Of a DNA stretch of 64,000 nt, positions 23,294-32,799 are shown piece after piece. Both the position numbers and the translations under genes were made by a program. The DNA lies in the NCBI RefSeq assembly GCF_001698125.1, contig NZ_CP013854.1, positions 1,178,001 to 1,242,000 on the forward strand. Direction: 5' to 3'. The notes under the pieces are model-generated. The model worked only from the letters and a program-made list of their open reading frames with translations, was not told the DNA's origin and ran no database searches. The DNA comes from Pseudonocardia sp. HH130630-07 (GTDB taxonomy: Bacteria; Actinomycetota; Actinomycetes; Mycobacteriales; Pseudonocardiaceae). Within the stretch, counting starts at the first letter, position 1, and each line of letters begins with the position of its first letter.

Positions 23294-26203
23294 TCAGCCG
23301 CCGGTGCCCTGGAACTCCGCGACCGCGCGGTCGAGCTCGGCCAGCGCCTCACCCTGCTTGGCGAAGTCACCGGCCTGCTGGGCCGCCTTGAGGTTGCTCA
23401 GCGCCGTCCGGATGCCCTGCGCCGCGGTCGCCTGCTCCGGGCTCGGCGTGCCCGGCGTGGCCGGCGCCGGCGTCTGCCCGCCGGCCGGCGGCGTCTCCGG
23501 TGCGGGCTGGCCCGCCGACGGCGCGGCACCGCCCGCGGCGGCGCCCGCACCGGCCCCGAAGACCTCGTCCAGCGCCGCGGACAGGCTGGCGTTGTAGCCG
23601 ACCCGGCCGCCGTAGCTGACCAGCACGCGGGCCAGCTGCGGGTAGGAGACCTCCTGCCCGGCCCGCTCGATGTAGACCGGCTCGATGTAGAGCAGACCGC
23701 CCGCCACCGGGAGGGTGAGCAGGTTGCCGTAGTCGATCGTGGTCTGGTTCTGCCGGAGCAGGTTCAGCTCGGAGGAGACCTCCGGTGAGCCGAGGAACTG
23801 CGCCTGCACCTGCTGCGGGCCCAGTGTCTGGGTCTCGTTCGGCAGTTCCAGGACCGTGATCTTGCCGTAGGTCTCGGGATCGGAGCTGGCCGAGACGTAG
23901 GAGGCGAGGAACTGCCGGCGCAGGCTGACCAGCGCGCTGGTCAGCTGGAACGACGGGCCGTCCTGGCCGGGCAGCCCGGCGTAGAGGTAGTAGGGCGGCT
24001 GCGACTCCTGGGTGCCGCCACCACCCGCTCCCTGGACCGTCGGGTCGGACGGGACGTCCCAGAACGCGACCGTCGAGAAGAACTCGCCCGGGTCGTCGAC
24101 GTGGTACCGGGTGAGCAGCTCCCGCTGCACCTTGAACTGGTCCTCCGGGTAGCGCAGGTGGGCCTGCAGCTCCGGGGTGATGGCCGAGCGGGGCTCGACC
24201 GTGCCCGGGAAGGCGTTCATCCAGGTCTTGAGGACCGGGTCCTGCTCGTCGAAGGCGTACATCCGGACGGTGCCGTCGTAGGCGTCGACCGTGGCCTTGA
24301 CCGAGTTGCGCAGGTAGCTGACGGTCTCGTTCGGCAGCTGCTGGCCGTTCGGCCCGATCCGCGAGTCCGCGGTGGCGTCACCGAGCTGCACGCGCTCGGC
24401 GTACGGGTAGTCCTGCAGCGTGGTGTAGCCGTCGATGATCCACTGGATCCGCCCGTCGACGACGGCCGGGTACGGGTCGTTGTCGAGCTTCAGCCACGGC
24501 GCGACGGCCTGCACCCGGTCCCGCGGGTTGCGGACGTACATGATCTTCGACTGGTCGTTGATCGAGCTGTTGAACAGGATGTTCCGGTCGCCGTAGGCGA
24601 GCGCGAAGACGGCCCGGTCGAAGATCCCGCCGACCGGCACACCGCCGGCGCCGGTGTAGGTGTACTGCGCCTCGTCCGAGTCGTACTCCCGCGGCGGGGT
24701 GCCCTCCTCGGCCCCGACGATCGAGTACTGGTTGTCCAGCAGCTCGCCGTAGTAGATCCGCGGCTGGTCCACCGGGATGTCACCGCGGGTCTGGGTGTCG
24801 CTGTTGTTGAACACCGGCAGGCCGCCCTGGCCGCCCGCGTCCTCCAGCGCCTCGTTGACCTGGTTCGCCGGGGCCGACACGAAACCGTTGCCGTGGGTGT
24901 AGACGAGGTGGCGGTTGATCCAGTCCTGCTGGTTGCCGAACAGTGCGTTGACGTCGATCTCCCGCAGCGCGACCACGTAGTCCTGGGTCTGGCCGTCGAC
25001 CGTGTAGCGGTCGATGTCCAGGTTCTGCGCGAAGCCGTAGAAGTTGCGGCGCTGCTGGAGGTTGGTGAACGTGCGGTTCAGCTTGCCCGGGTCGAGCAGC
25101 CGGATGTTCGGGATCGTGTCGGTGTCCGCGCGCACCTGGGCCGGGGTGGCCTCGGACTGCCCGGCGTAGGGCTGTACCTCGACCGTGTCCGGGCCGATCC
25201 CGAACGCGTCCCGGGTCGCGGCGATGTTGCGTTCGATCGACGGTGCCTCGCGCTCGTTCGCGTTCGGTGCGACCACGAACTGCTGCAGCACCAGCGGGAA
25301 CGCGGTACCGACCAGGATCGAGGAGATCACCAGCATCACGACGGCGACCGCGGGGATCTGCAGGTTCTGCCGGAACGCGGCGAAGAAGAACGCCAGCGCG
25401 CACACCACCGCGATGATCAGCAGGATGAGCTTCGCCGGCAGCACCGCGTTGAGGTCGGTGTACGTGGCGCCGTAGAACGTCTGCGAGTTGCGGTTGGACC
25501 ACAGCAGGTCGTACCGGTCGAACCAGTAGGCGACGGCCTTGAGCAGCACGAACACCCCGGCGAGGATGGCCAGCTGGGCCCGCGCGGCGGTGGAGACGAA
25601 GCCGGAGCGCCCGGACAGCCGGATCCCGCCGAAGACGTAGTGCGTGATCAGGCTCAGCACGAAGCAGATCGCGATGGCGACGAACAGCCAGTTCAGCACC
25701 ATCCGCAGGAAGGGCAGGGTGAACGCGTAGAACGCGATGTCGTTGCCGAACTCCGGGTCGACCTGGCCGAACGGCGTCCCGTGCAGGAAGGTCTGCACCG
25801 TCTGCCACTGGACCGGCGCGGCGAGCCCGGCCACCAGGCCGACGACGACCGGGACACCGACGGCGAACACGCGCAGCCGCTGGATGATCGTCGTGCGGTA
25901 GCGGGCGACCGGGTCCTCGGGACCGGAGACCGGCACGAACACCGGCCGGTACCGGTAGGCCAGCCACAGCGCCAGCGCGACGAGCCCGCCGACCACCAGG
26001 CCGACGACGCCGAACAGCACGATCTGGGTGAACAGCCGGGTGAGCTGCACGCTCCGGAACCCGACCTCGCCGAACCACAGGTAGTCGACGTAGAAGTTCA
26101 GCAGCCGCGAGCCACCGAGCAGAAGCACTACGAGGACGCCCGCGGCGACCAGCAGGATCCGGGTTCGACGGGTCAGCGACGGCGCTCCCACGGGGGGCCG
26201 CAT
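23294..26203 (-). CDS. UPF0182 family large membrane protein
   Basis: About 969 residues, orthologous by pattern to M. tuberculosis Rv3193c. Seven N-terminal transmembrane helices (for example ILLVAAGVLVVLLLGGSRLL, LVVGGLVALALWLAYRY, LLIIAVVCALAFFFAAF) precede a large extracytoplasmic domain with TYTGAGGVPVGGIFDRAVFAL and GFVSAPANQVNEALEDAGGQGGLPVF. The C-terminal 100 residues are a Pro/Ala-rich linker and a short helix pair. The ATG at 26203 is my start; GTG codons within 30 bases upstream are alternatives. Biochemical role unknown for the family. Confidence 0.92.
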   Translation of the reverse strand: MRPPVGAPSLTRRTRILLVAAGVLVVLLLGGSRLLNFYVDYLWFGEVGFRSVQLTRLFTQIVLFGVVGLVVGGLVALALWLAYRYRPVFVPVSGPEDPVARYRTTIIQRLRVFAVGVPVVVGLVAGLAAPVQWQTVQTFLHGTPFGQVDPEFGNDIAFYAFTLPFLRMVLNWLFVAIAICFVLSLITHYVFGGIRLSGRSGFVSTAARAQLAILAGVFVLLKAVAYWFDRYDLLWSNRNSQTFYGATYTDLNAVLPAKLILLIIAVVCALAFFFAAFRQNLQIPAVAVVMLVISSILVGTAFPLVLQQFVVAPNANEREAPSIERNIAATRDAFGIGPDTVEVQPYAGQSEATPAQVRADTDTIPNIRLLDPGKLNRTFTNLQQRRNFYGFAQNLDIDRYTVDGQTQDYVVALREIDVNALFGNQQDWINRHLVYTHGNGFVSAPANQVNEALEDAGGQGGLPVFNNSDTQTRGDIPVDQPRIYYGELLDNQYSIVGAEEGTPPREYDSDEAQYTYTGAGGVPVGGIFDRAVFALAYGDRNILFNSSINDQSKIMYVRNPRDRVQAVAPWLKLDNDPYPAVVDGRIQWIIDGYTTLQDYPYAERVQLGDATADSRIGPNGQQLPNETVSYLRNSVKATVDAYDGTVRMYAFDEQDPVLKTWMNAFPGTVEPRSAITPELQAHLRYPEDQFKVQRELLTRYHVDDPGEFFSTVAFWDVPSDPTVQGAGGGGTQESQPPYYLYAGLPGQDGPSFQLTSALVSLRRQFLASYVSASSDPETYGKITVLELPNETQTLGPQQVQAQFLGSPEVSSELNLLRQNQTTIDYGNLLTLPVAGGLLYIEPVYIERAGQEVSYPQLARVLVSYGGRVGYNASLSAALDEVFGAGAGAAAGGAAPSAGQPAPETPPAGGQTPAPATPGTPSPEQATAAQGIRTALSNLKAAQQAGDFAKQGEALAELDRAVAEFQGTGG

Positions 26204-26415
26204 GGACGACACGGGCACGCTCCACAGCTCGGGTACTTCTGGACAAGACACGAGCCGGCGGGGAGTGACGGCGCGGTTCTCCGCGCCCAACTCTACGGAG
26301 AACGCGTGAGTTCGCGGTTGAGGACCGGCGTGTCGGTCGATTTCTCCCCGGAAAAGACATATCGGGCGACGGTGCGGGTAGTGGGCCCGGGCGCGCCCGC
26401 GCGCGCGTCCGACCG

Positions 26416-26421
26416 TAAGGT
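26416..26421 (+). promoter_or_regulatory. -10 box TAAGGT of leaderless PDZ-protease promoter
   Basis: TAAGGT-N6-GTG; supports the GTG at 26428 as the start. Confidence 0.55.
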
Positions 26422-26427
26422 GCGGCC

Positions 26428-27456
26428 GTGGGCGTTCGATCTTCGGCGTGGGTGACGGCCCTGCTGGTGCTGGTGGGCCTCGCCGTCGTCGGGTCCGTCG
26501 TGCCCGCCCCGGTCGTCGCGCTCGGCCCGGGGCCGACCTTCGACACCCTCGGCGACGTCGACGGGACCCCGGTCGTCTCCGCGGAGGGGCTCCCGACCTA
26601 TCCGACCGAGGGTCACCTCAACATGACCACGGTCGGTGTCACCGACGGGATCTCCGGCCTGCGTGCGCTCGGGATGTGGGCGTCGGGCAGTTTCCGCCTG
26701 GCCCCGCGGTCGACGCTGTACCCGCCCGGCGAGAGCACCGAGCAGGTCACCGCACAGAACCAGCAGGAGTTCGACGGCTCCATCGCCAACGCCGAGGCCG
26801 CCGCCCTGACCCATCTCGGGCTGCCGACCCGGGTCACGGTCGGCTCGCTGACCGACGGGTCGCCGTCGGCGGACGTGCTGCGCGCCGGGGACGAGATCCG
26901 GGCCGTCTCCGGTACCCCGATCTCCTCGGTGCAGGGCCTGCTCGACGCCCTCGGCACCGCGCGGCCCGGTACGCCGCTGGTACTGGCCGTGTCCCGGGAC
27001 GGTGCCGCACCGTCCGACGTCACCGTCGTCCCGGCCCCGCACCCCGCCGACCCGGGCCGCGCGTTCCTCGGGATCACCCCGGCGACCTCACCGGCCGACG
27101 GGCAGCGACTCTCGATCACCCTCGGCGACGTCGGCGGCCCCTCCGCCGGCCTGATGTTCAGCCTGGCCCTGGTGGACAAGCTGACCCCCGGCCCGCTCAC
27201 CGGTGGCCGGTTCATCGCGGGCACCGGGACGATCGACGCGGAGGGCGGGGTCGGACCGATCAGCGGCATCCGGTTCAAGATGCTGCGCGCGCAGGAGGTC
27301 GGGGCGCAGACCTTCCTGGTGCCCGCCGAGAACTGCACCGAGGCCGCCGCCGAGGCCCCCGACGGGCTGCAGCTGGCCCGGGTCGGGACGCTCGACGAGG
27401 CCGTCGCCGCGCTGCGGACGCTGGACGCCGGCGGAACGCCGGTGGCCTGCTCGTAG
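26428..27456 (+). CDS. YlbL-like PDZ and Lon-type (S16) membrane protease
   Basis: A 342-residue membrane-anchored serine protease, Rv3194c/YlbL type. One N-terminal helix (WVTALLVLVGLAVVGSVVPAPVVAL) is followed by a PDZ domain (VTVGSLTDGSPSADVLRAGDEIRAVSGTPISS) and a Lon-type catalytic domain with Ser in VGGPSAGLMFSLAL and Lys in SGIRFKMLRAQEVGA, the Ser-Lys dyad. It acts on the outside of the membrane. Divergent from the UPF0182 gene; this pairing is conserved in actinomycetes. Confidence 0.92.
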   Translation: MGVRSSAWVTALLVLVGLAVVGSVVPAPVVALGPGPTFDTLGDVDGTPVVSAEGLPTYPTEGHLNMTTVGVTDGISGLRALGMWASGSFRLAPRSTLYPPGESTEQVTAQNQQEFDGSIANAEAAALTHLGLPTRVTVGSLTDGSPSADVLRAGDEIRAVSGTPISSVQGLLDALGTARPGTPLVLAVSRDGAAPSDVTVVPAPHPADPGRAFLGITPATSPADGQRLSITLGDVGGPSAGLMFSLALVDKLTPGPLTGGRFIAGTGTIDAEGGVGPISGIRFKMLRAQEVGAQTFLVPAENCTEAAAEAPDGLQLARVGTLDEAVAALRTLDAGGTPVACS

Positions 27457-27529
27457 TTCCCCGCTACGCCGGTGGCGAACTCCGCCGTCACCAGCGACGC
27501 TCCACCGCATCCGGGGACACCGACCCGCG

Positions 27530-27535
27530 TACGGT
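27530..27535 (+). promoter_or_regulatory. -10 box TACGGT upstream of DUF2342 gene
   Basis: TACGGT-N7-ATG, so transcription should begin at or next to the start codon. Confidence 0.5.
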
Positions 27536-27542
27536 GGGGCCC

Positions 27543-29081
27543 ATGAGTGACACCCCGTTCGGATTCGGCCCCGCCGACCGCGACCGTGACAAGGACGACT
27601 CGTCCGGCCCGGGCGACGGCGAGTCCGGCTCGGGCGGGTCGGGCCGGGACCCCGAGGGGCCCCGTGACCCGTTCGGCTTCGGGTCGCACCCGGCGTCGGA
27701 CGACCCGGCGGGCCGGCAGTCCGGCGCGGAGCAGAACCCGTTCGCGGCGTTCGGGATGGGCGGGCTGCCGGGGATGCCCGGCATGCCGGGCGGTCCCGGC
27801 GGCAACTTCGACATGGGCCAGCTCGGTCAGATGCTCTCCCAGCTCGGCCAGATGCTGAGCCACGCGGGGCCCGGTTCCGGTGGTGGCCCGGTGAACTACG
27901 ACCTCGCCGCACAGCTGGCCACCCAGCAGCTCGCGCAGACGACGTCGTCGCTCACCGACGAGCAGCGCACGGCCGTCGCCGAGGCCGTCCGGCTCGCCGA
28001 GCTGTGGCTCGACCCGGCCACCTCGTTCCCGTCGGCCGGTGGCGAGGTGAAGGCCTGGACGCCCAGCGACTGGGTGCGGGCCGGCATGCCGACCTGGAAG
28101 CGGCTGTGCGACCCGGTGGCGAACCGGCTGTCCGCGGCCTGGGTCGAGGGCCTGCCCGAGGAGATCCGCGCGCAGGCCGGCCCGATGCTGGGCATGCTCG
28201 GCCAGATGGGTGGGATGGCCTTCGGCAGCCAGCTCGGCCAGGGGCTCGCCCAGCTCGGCAAGGAGGTGCTGACCTCGACCGAGCTCGGCATCCCGGTCGG
28301 CCCGGAACGCACGGCGGCGCTGCTGCCCGAGGCGATCGCCCGGTTCACCGAGGGCCTGGACCGCCCGGCCGGCGAGGTCACCCTCTACCTGGCCGCCCGC
28401 GAGGCCGCCCACCAGCGGCTCTTCGCCGGGGCGCAGTGGCTGCGCGAGCGGCTGCTCGGCGCCGTGGAGGACTACGCCCGCGGCATCACCGTGGACACCT
28501 CGCGGATCGAGGAGCTCGCCCGCGGCATCGACCCGTCGAACCCGGAGTCGATCCAGGAGGCCATGTCCTCGGGCATGTTCGAGCCGGAGGACACACCGGA
28601 GCAGAAGGCCGCGCTGGCCCGGCTCGAGACGCTGCTCGCGCTGATCGAGGGCTGGGTGGACACCGTGGTCGACGCGGCGCTCGCCGAGCGGCTGCCCGGG
28701 TCCGCGGCGATGCGGGAGACGATGCGCCGGCGCCGGGCCTCCGGCGGACCGGCCGAGCAGGCGTTCGCGACGATCGTCGGGCTGCAGCTGCGACCGCGGC
28801 GGCTGCGGGCGGCCGCCGAGCTGTGGCAGCTGCTGGAGCAGGAGCGGGGCATCGAGGGCCGGGACGCCGTCTGGTCGCACCCGGACCTCATCCCGGTGGC
28901 CGACGACCTGGACGACCCGGCGGCGTTCGTCCGCGGCGGGTCGGGCGGCGGTGTGCCGGACGACCCGATCGCCGAGCTGGAGCGGCAGATGGCCGCCGAC
29001 GCCGAGCAGAAGGCCGAGCAGCAGAAGGCCGAGGACGGCGAGGACGAGGGCGAGCAGGGCGAGGACCGGCGCGGCTCCTGA
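27543..29081 (+). CDS. DUF2342 zincin-like protein (Rv3195 family)
   Basis: A 512-residue protein of the zincin_2 / DUF2342 family. A disordered Gly/Asp/Ser-rich N-terminus and a Met/Gly-rich segment (FGMGGLPGMPGMPGG, GQLGQMLSQLGQMLS) precede the helical core. Where a zincin HExxH would stand the sequence reads REAAH (residues 286-290), as in the family, which questions classical protease activity. The C-terminus is acidic and charged. It follows the YlbL-like protease at 86 bases with its own promoter. Confidence 0.85.
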   Translation: MSDTPFGFGPADRDRDKDDSSGPGDGESGSGGSGRDPEGPRDPFGFGSHPASDDPAGRQSGAEQNPFAAFGMGGLPGMPGMPGGPGGNFDMGQLGQMLSQLGQMLSHAGPGSGGGPVNYDLAAQLATQQLAQTTSSLTDEQRTAVAEAVRLAELWLDPATSFPSAGGEVKAWTPSDWVRAGMPTWKRLCDPVANRLSAAWVEGLPEEIRAQAGPMLGMLGQMGGMAFGSQLGQGLAQLGKEVLTSTELGIPVGPERTAALLPEAIARFTEGLDRPAGEVTLYLAAREAAHQRLFAGAQWLRERLLGAVEDYARGITVDTSRIEELARGIDPSNPESIQEAMSSGMFEPEDTPEQKAALARLETLLALIEGWVDTVVDAALAERLPGSAAMRETMRRRRASGGPAEQAFATIVGLQLRPRRLRAAAELWQLLEQERGIEGRDAVWSHPDLIPVADDLDDPAAFVRGGSGGGVPDDPIAELERQMAADAEQKAEQQKAEDGEDEGEQGEDRRGS

Positions 29082-29090
29082 GCCGCGGGC

Positions 29091-29687
29091 TCAGCTGCCG
29101 GTCGCGGCGATCCGGTCGTCCGGCAGCTCCGCGTCCTGCTCGGCGGTGGGCGGGTCGCCGTCCACCCCGGTGATGCCCAGGGACGCGGCGGCGTTGAGCC
29201 CCTCGAGGTAACCGATCGCCCGCTCGGTCCGCGGGTAGCGGTAGACCCAGGACCAGAACACGTCGTCGTGCGCGGCCGAGAGCAGGTGCGCCAGCTCGTG
29301 CACCAGGACGTAGTCGACGACCCAGCCGGGCGCGTCCCGCAGCCGCTCGCTGATCCGGATCGTGCGGTCCACCGGGGTGCACGACGCCCAGCGGGTCCGC
29401 ATGGTCGGGACCCAGCGGACCGACGCCGGATCCGTGCGGCCCTCCAGCCAGCGGCTGGACAGCTCCTGCGCCCTCGTCAGCAGCGCCTCGTCGCCGGTGC
29501 GCCCCGGGGAACGGCGCCGGGCCTCGCTCGCCTCCATCCGCTGGACCATCTTGGCGACCCAGTCGCGTTCCTGTTCGTCCGACATCCAGCCCGGGATGAA
29601 CACCACCATCCGATCACCTTCACGGCGGGCACTCACCATGCGCTTCCGGCGGGCACTGCGACGGACCTCGACCGCGGGGCTAGCCAT
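29091..29687 (-). CDS. YgjP-like metallopeptidase (M48/DUF45)
   Basis: A 198-residue SprT/YgjP-like zinc metallopeptidase. The zinc helix LVHELAHLLSAAHDDVFW carries HELAH and a further His eight residues on. MRTRWASCTPVDRTIRISERLRDAP is the family segment before it. The ATG start has TACCCT exactly 6 bases upstream. It is convergent with the DUF2342 gene (9-base gap). The substrate is unknown. Confidence 0.9.
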   Translation of the reverse strand: MASPAVEVRRSARRKRMVSARREGDRMVVFIPGWMSDEQERDWVAKMVQRMEASEARRRSPGRTGDEALLTRAQELSSRWLEGRTDPASVRWVPTMRTRWASCTPVDRTIRISERLRDAPGWVVDYVLVHELAHLLSAAHDDVFWSWVYRYPRTERAIGYLEGLNAAASLGITGVDGDPPTAEQDAELPDDRIAATGS

Positions 29688-29693
29688 GGCTCC

Positions 29694-29699
29694 AGGGTA
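29694..29699 (-). promoter_or_regulatory. -10 box TACCCT of leaderless metallopeptidase promoter
   Basis: TACCCT-N6-ATG spacing. Confidence 0.5.
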
Positions 29700-29838
29700 T
29701 GCCGCCGGGCCCGTCCGCGGTGAGCCGCCGGTCGGGGTCGTCCCTCGCGGGCCACTCCGGCGGCCGGGACCGCGGTCACCGGTGCCGTCCGGGCCCCGGC
29801 TCTCGCCCCGGCGACGCCCGCCGGGGCACCGTGTCGGC

Positions 29839-30781
29839 ATGACCCGGCTGCCCGACCGTCTGGTGCTCGCCCCGCACCACGATCTGCTCGTCACCGGGCC
29901 CCGGGCCCGGCGGATCGGCACCGGGCCCGGCGCCCGGGACCTCGCGGAGCTGTCGCCGTCCGCGGTCACCGCGCTGGACCGGCTCGCCGACTCTCCGGGT
30001 GCGCCCGGTGATCTCCCGGGTGCACCGGGCCCGGAGCGGGACGCCACGCTCGCGCTGCTGCAGGTGCTCTGGCGGGACGGCCTGCTCACCGATCCGGACG
30101 CGGCGGACCGGGTGCAGCGGCGGCGCGCCACGGCTCTGGTCGAGGTGCGCGGGGACTCGGCGCTGGCGGTCGCCGTCGTCGTGGGGCTGGCCGGCGCGGG
30201 GATCGGGCAGGTGCACCCGGTGGTCGGCGGCGTGACCGGGCGCGGGCGACGTCGCGGCGGGGCTCGCCGAGCCGGCCGGTACCGACCGGGCCGCCGGGCT
30301 GGCCAGGGTGCTCGGCGTCGCCGGGGTCCGGGCCGCTGCCCCCGGCCGGGTGCCGCCGGACCTCGTCGTCCTCGCCGGGCCGCCCGCGCCGGGCCCGGCC
30401 GGAGCGGTCGACCATCTCGTCGTCACGGTCCGCAACGGGCGCGGGGTGGTCGGGCCGCTGGTGCTCCCGGGCCGCGGTCCCTGCCTGCGGTGCGCGGCGA
30501 TGGCCGGGCACGGTCCGCACCCCGGCCCGCGGACGGCGGCACCGCACGTCGTCACCGCGACCGGCGCGCTGGCGGTGGGGCAGGTGCTCGCCGCCGTCGA
30601 CGGGCCGGTCCGCGGCGGGGACCCACCGGCGTCCTGGGCGGCCCAGCTGGAGATCGACCCGGACACCGCGAGGATCACCGCCCGTCGGGTGCACCGGCAC
30701 CCGGACTGCCCGTGCCGCACGGCGTCCGTCCCGACTGCGCCGTGCGGGACCACCGCTCAGGGGTGGACAATCACGGTGTGA
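29839..30781 (+). pseudogene. ThiF/TOMM cyclodehydratase C-like protein, frameshifted
   Basis: Two halves of one protein lie in different frames. The first half (MTRLPDRLVLAPHHDLLVTGP... to VHPVVGGVTG, base 30240) continues naturally as AGDVAAGLAEPAGTDRAAG only if one extra base around 30236-30242 is removed. The second half has zinc-type cysteines in GPCLRCAAM and HPDCPC, as in E1-like ThiF/TOMM partner proteins; M. tuberculosis Rv3196 occupies this position. Its stop overlaps the start of the ABC1 kinase gene (GTGA), so the C-terminal part is still under coupling constraint. A one-base sequencing error is possible. Confidence 0.7.
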
Positions 30782-32109
30782 GCGACATTCCACGCCGTAC
30801 CGCCTCGCGGACCGCGAAGCTCGCCGGCATCCCGCTCGGCGTCGCCGGACGCGCCGCCGCGGGCTTCGGACGCCGGCTCACCGGGGGCGACCGCGACGAG
30901 ATCTCGGCCCAGCTCGCCGCGAAGAGCGCCGAGCAGCTGTTCGCCGTGCTCGGGGAGCTCAAGGGCGGTGCGATGAAGTTCGGGCAGGCACTGTCCGTGT
31001 TCGAGGCCGCCGTCCCCGACGAGTACGCCGAGCCCTACCGCGAGGCGCTGACCAAACTCCAGACGGCGGCACCGCCGATGCCGATGGCCGACGTCGACTA
31101 CATGCTGACCAACCAGTTCGGCCGGTCCTGGCGGTCCCGCTTCGCGGAGTTCGACGAGACCCCGGCCGCGTCGGCCAGCATCGGCCAGGTGCACCGCGCG
31201 GTGTGGAAGCGGGACGGGCGCGACGTCGCGGTGAAGGTGCAGTATCCGGGCGCCGAGGAGGCGCTGCGCTCGGACCTGCGCCAGCTCGGCCGGATGAGCC
31301 GGATCCTGCAGCCGCTCGTGCCGGGCATGGAGATCAAGCCGCTGGTCGAGGAGCTCCGCAGCCGGATGGAGGAGGAGCTCGACTACCGCGACGAGGCGAC
31401 CTACCAGCGGGAGTTCGCCGAGATCTACGCCGACGACCCGGAGGTCAAGATCCCGCGGGTGGTGGGATCGGCCCCGAAGGCCGTCATCACCGAGTGGGTG
31501 CAGGGCCGCCCGCTGTCGTCGGTCATCCGGGACGGCACGACCGCCGAGCGCGATCACGCCGGTGACCGGCTGGCCCGCTTCCACTACGCCGCACCGGACC
31601 GCGCGCACCTGCTGCACGCCGACCCCCATCCGGGGAACTTCGGGATCCTCGACGACGGCCGGTTGCTCGTCCTGGACTTCGGCGCGGTCGCCCGGATGCC
31701 CGACGGCATGCCGCCCGAGCTCGTCGCGATGACGAAGTACGCGCTCGGCGGCCGGGGCGGCGACCTGATGGCGCTGATGCGGTCGGCCGGCTTCGTCCGG
31801 CCGGGCGCCCGGGTCGAGGAGGAGCAGATCCTCGCCTACCTCGCCCCGTTCACCGAGCCGCTGGGCACCGAGGAGTTCCACTTCAACCGTCGCTGGATCC
31901 AGCGGCAGGCCGAACGGGTCGGGGACCTGCGCAGCCCGGACGCGGCGATCGGCCGGGCGCTCAACCTCCCGCCGAGGTTCCTGCTCGTGCACCGGGTGAC
32001 GATGGGGACGCTCGGCATCCTCTGCCAGCTCGACACCCGGGTGCGGCTGCGCGAGATCGTGGCCGAGTGGCAGCCGGAGATGTTCGCCCCGGACGCGCCG
32101 ACCGGCTGA
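30778..32109 (+). CDS. ABC1/UbiB-family atypical kinase (Rv3197-like)
   Basis: A 443-residue atypical kinase-like protein. The KxGQ motif appears as MKFGQALSVFEAAVPDEY, the Ala-rich nucleotide loop as ASASIGQVHRAV, the Lys in VAVKVQYPGAEEAL, the catalytic loop HADPHPGNFG and the metal DFG in LDFGAVARMP. UbiB/COQ8 relatives support quinone biosynthesis or lipid handling. A GTG start overlaps the stop of the ThiF-like gene. In M. tuberculosis the ortholog Rv3197 precedes whiB7 and has been linked to antibiotic tolerance. Confidence 0.92.
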   Translation: MSDIPRRTASRTAKLAGIPLGVAGRAAAGFGRRLTGGDRDEISAQLAAKSAEQLFAVLGELKGGAMKFGQALSVFEAAVPDEYAEPYREALTKLQTAAPPMPMADVDYMLTNQFGRSWRSRFAEFDETPAASASIGQVHRAVWKRDGRDVAVKVQYPGAEEALRSDLRQLGRMSRILQPLVPGMEIKPLVEELRSRMEEELDYRDEATYQREFAEIYADDPEVKIPRVVGSAPKAVITEWVQGRPLSSVIRDGTTAERDHAGDRLARFHYAAPDRAHLLHADPHPGNFGILDDGRLLVLDFGAVARMPDGMPPELVAMTKYALGGRGGDLMALMRSAGFVRPGARVEEEQILAYLAPFTEPLGTEEFHFNRRWIQRQAERVGDLRSPDAAIGRALNLPPRFLLVHRVTMGTLGILCQLDTRVRLREIVAEWQPEMFAPDAPTG

Positions 32110-32125
32110 CCCGGCGCGCGGCCGC

Positions 32126-32743
32126 TCACGTACGCAGCCCGGCGAGCGTGCGTTCCAGGACGGCCCGCGCGGCGGCACGGTCGGCGGAGTCGGCGGAGTC
32201 GGTGCGGTCGGCGGATCCGGCCAGCCACACGGCCAGCTCGTTCATCGCCCCGGACAGCAGCCGGGCCAGCGGTTCGACCGGTTGCGGAGCCAGCTCACCG
32301 ACCTCGATCAGACCGGCGAGGGCCTCGGCGAGATGACGCCCGGAGGCGCGCTCGTCCAGCTCGCGCCAGGCCTGCCAGCCCAGCACCGCGGGTCCGTCGA
32401 CGAGCATGATCCGTGCGGTCGCCGGGCCGGTGCTGGCGTCGAGGAACGCGAGGCAGCCGGCGAGCAGCTGCTCCCATCGGCCCGGCTCCGCGTCCGCCGC
32501 CTCGGCCACCCGCTCACCCACCCGGTCCTGCACCCGTTCGAGGACGGCGGCGAACACCGCGGCCTTCCCGTCGAACTGGTGGTAGAGCGCGCCCTTCGTC
32601 ACCCCCGCCGCGGCGACGACGGCGGGGAGCCCCACCGCGGCGTACCCCTGCTCGGCGAACAGCCGCTCCGCCGCATCGAGCAGCGCCGTCCGCGTGCGTT
32701 CCCGTTGTTCGGTCCGGACCCCCACGACCACCTCCGTTGACAT
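32126..32743 (-). CDS. TetR family transcriptional regulator
   Basis: A 205-residue TetR repressor: HTH region LLDAAERLFAEQGYAAVGLPAVVAAAGVTKGALYHQFDGKAAVF near the N-terminus and a TetR_C_33-like ligand domain. It contains a short direct repeat, DRTDSADSADRA, near the C-terminus. It is divergent from a VOC-domain gene, and two CATAC-N5-GTAYG palindromes lie between the starts, one overlapping its own start codon. Likely represses both. Confidence 0.9.
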   Translation of the reverse strand: MSTEVVVGVRTEQRERTRTALLDAAERLFAEQGYAAVGLPAVVAAAGVTKGALYHQFDGKAAVFAAVLERVQDRVGERVAEAADAEPGRWEQLLAGCLAFLDASTGPATARIMLVDGPAVLGWQAWRELDERASGRHLAEALAGLIEVGELAPQPVEPLARLLSGAMNELAVWLAGSADRTDSADSADRAAARAVLERTLAGLRT

Positions 32744-32755
32744 ACCGAGAGTACG
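32741..32755. promoter_or_regulatory. TetR operator candidate, CATAC-N5-GTACG
   Basis: Near-perfect dyad (one mismatch) overlapping the tetR start codon. Same layout as the perfect copy 28 bp away. Confidence 0.55.
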
Positions 32756-32768
32756 CCAATACCTTTCA

Positions 32769-32783
32769 CATACTGTCGGTATG
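32769..32783. promoter_or_regulatory. TetR operator candidate, CATAC-N5-GTATG
   Basis: Perfect dyad in the 56-base tetR-VOC intergenic region; longer symmetry GACATACCGA...TCGGTATGTC links both copies. Confidence 0.6.
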
Positions 32784-32799
32784 TCGATGAGGAGGAGCC

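Noticed and set aside
24101..26455. 784-codon open frame on the + strand over the UPF0182 gene
   Set aside because: Antisense shadow with repetitive charged composition; the UPF0182 reading is unequivocal.
26613..28880. 755-codon open frame on the - strand over the YlbL and DUF2342 genes
   Set aside because: Antisense shadow; both + strand genes have clear domains and leaderless starts.
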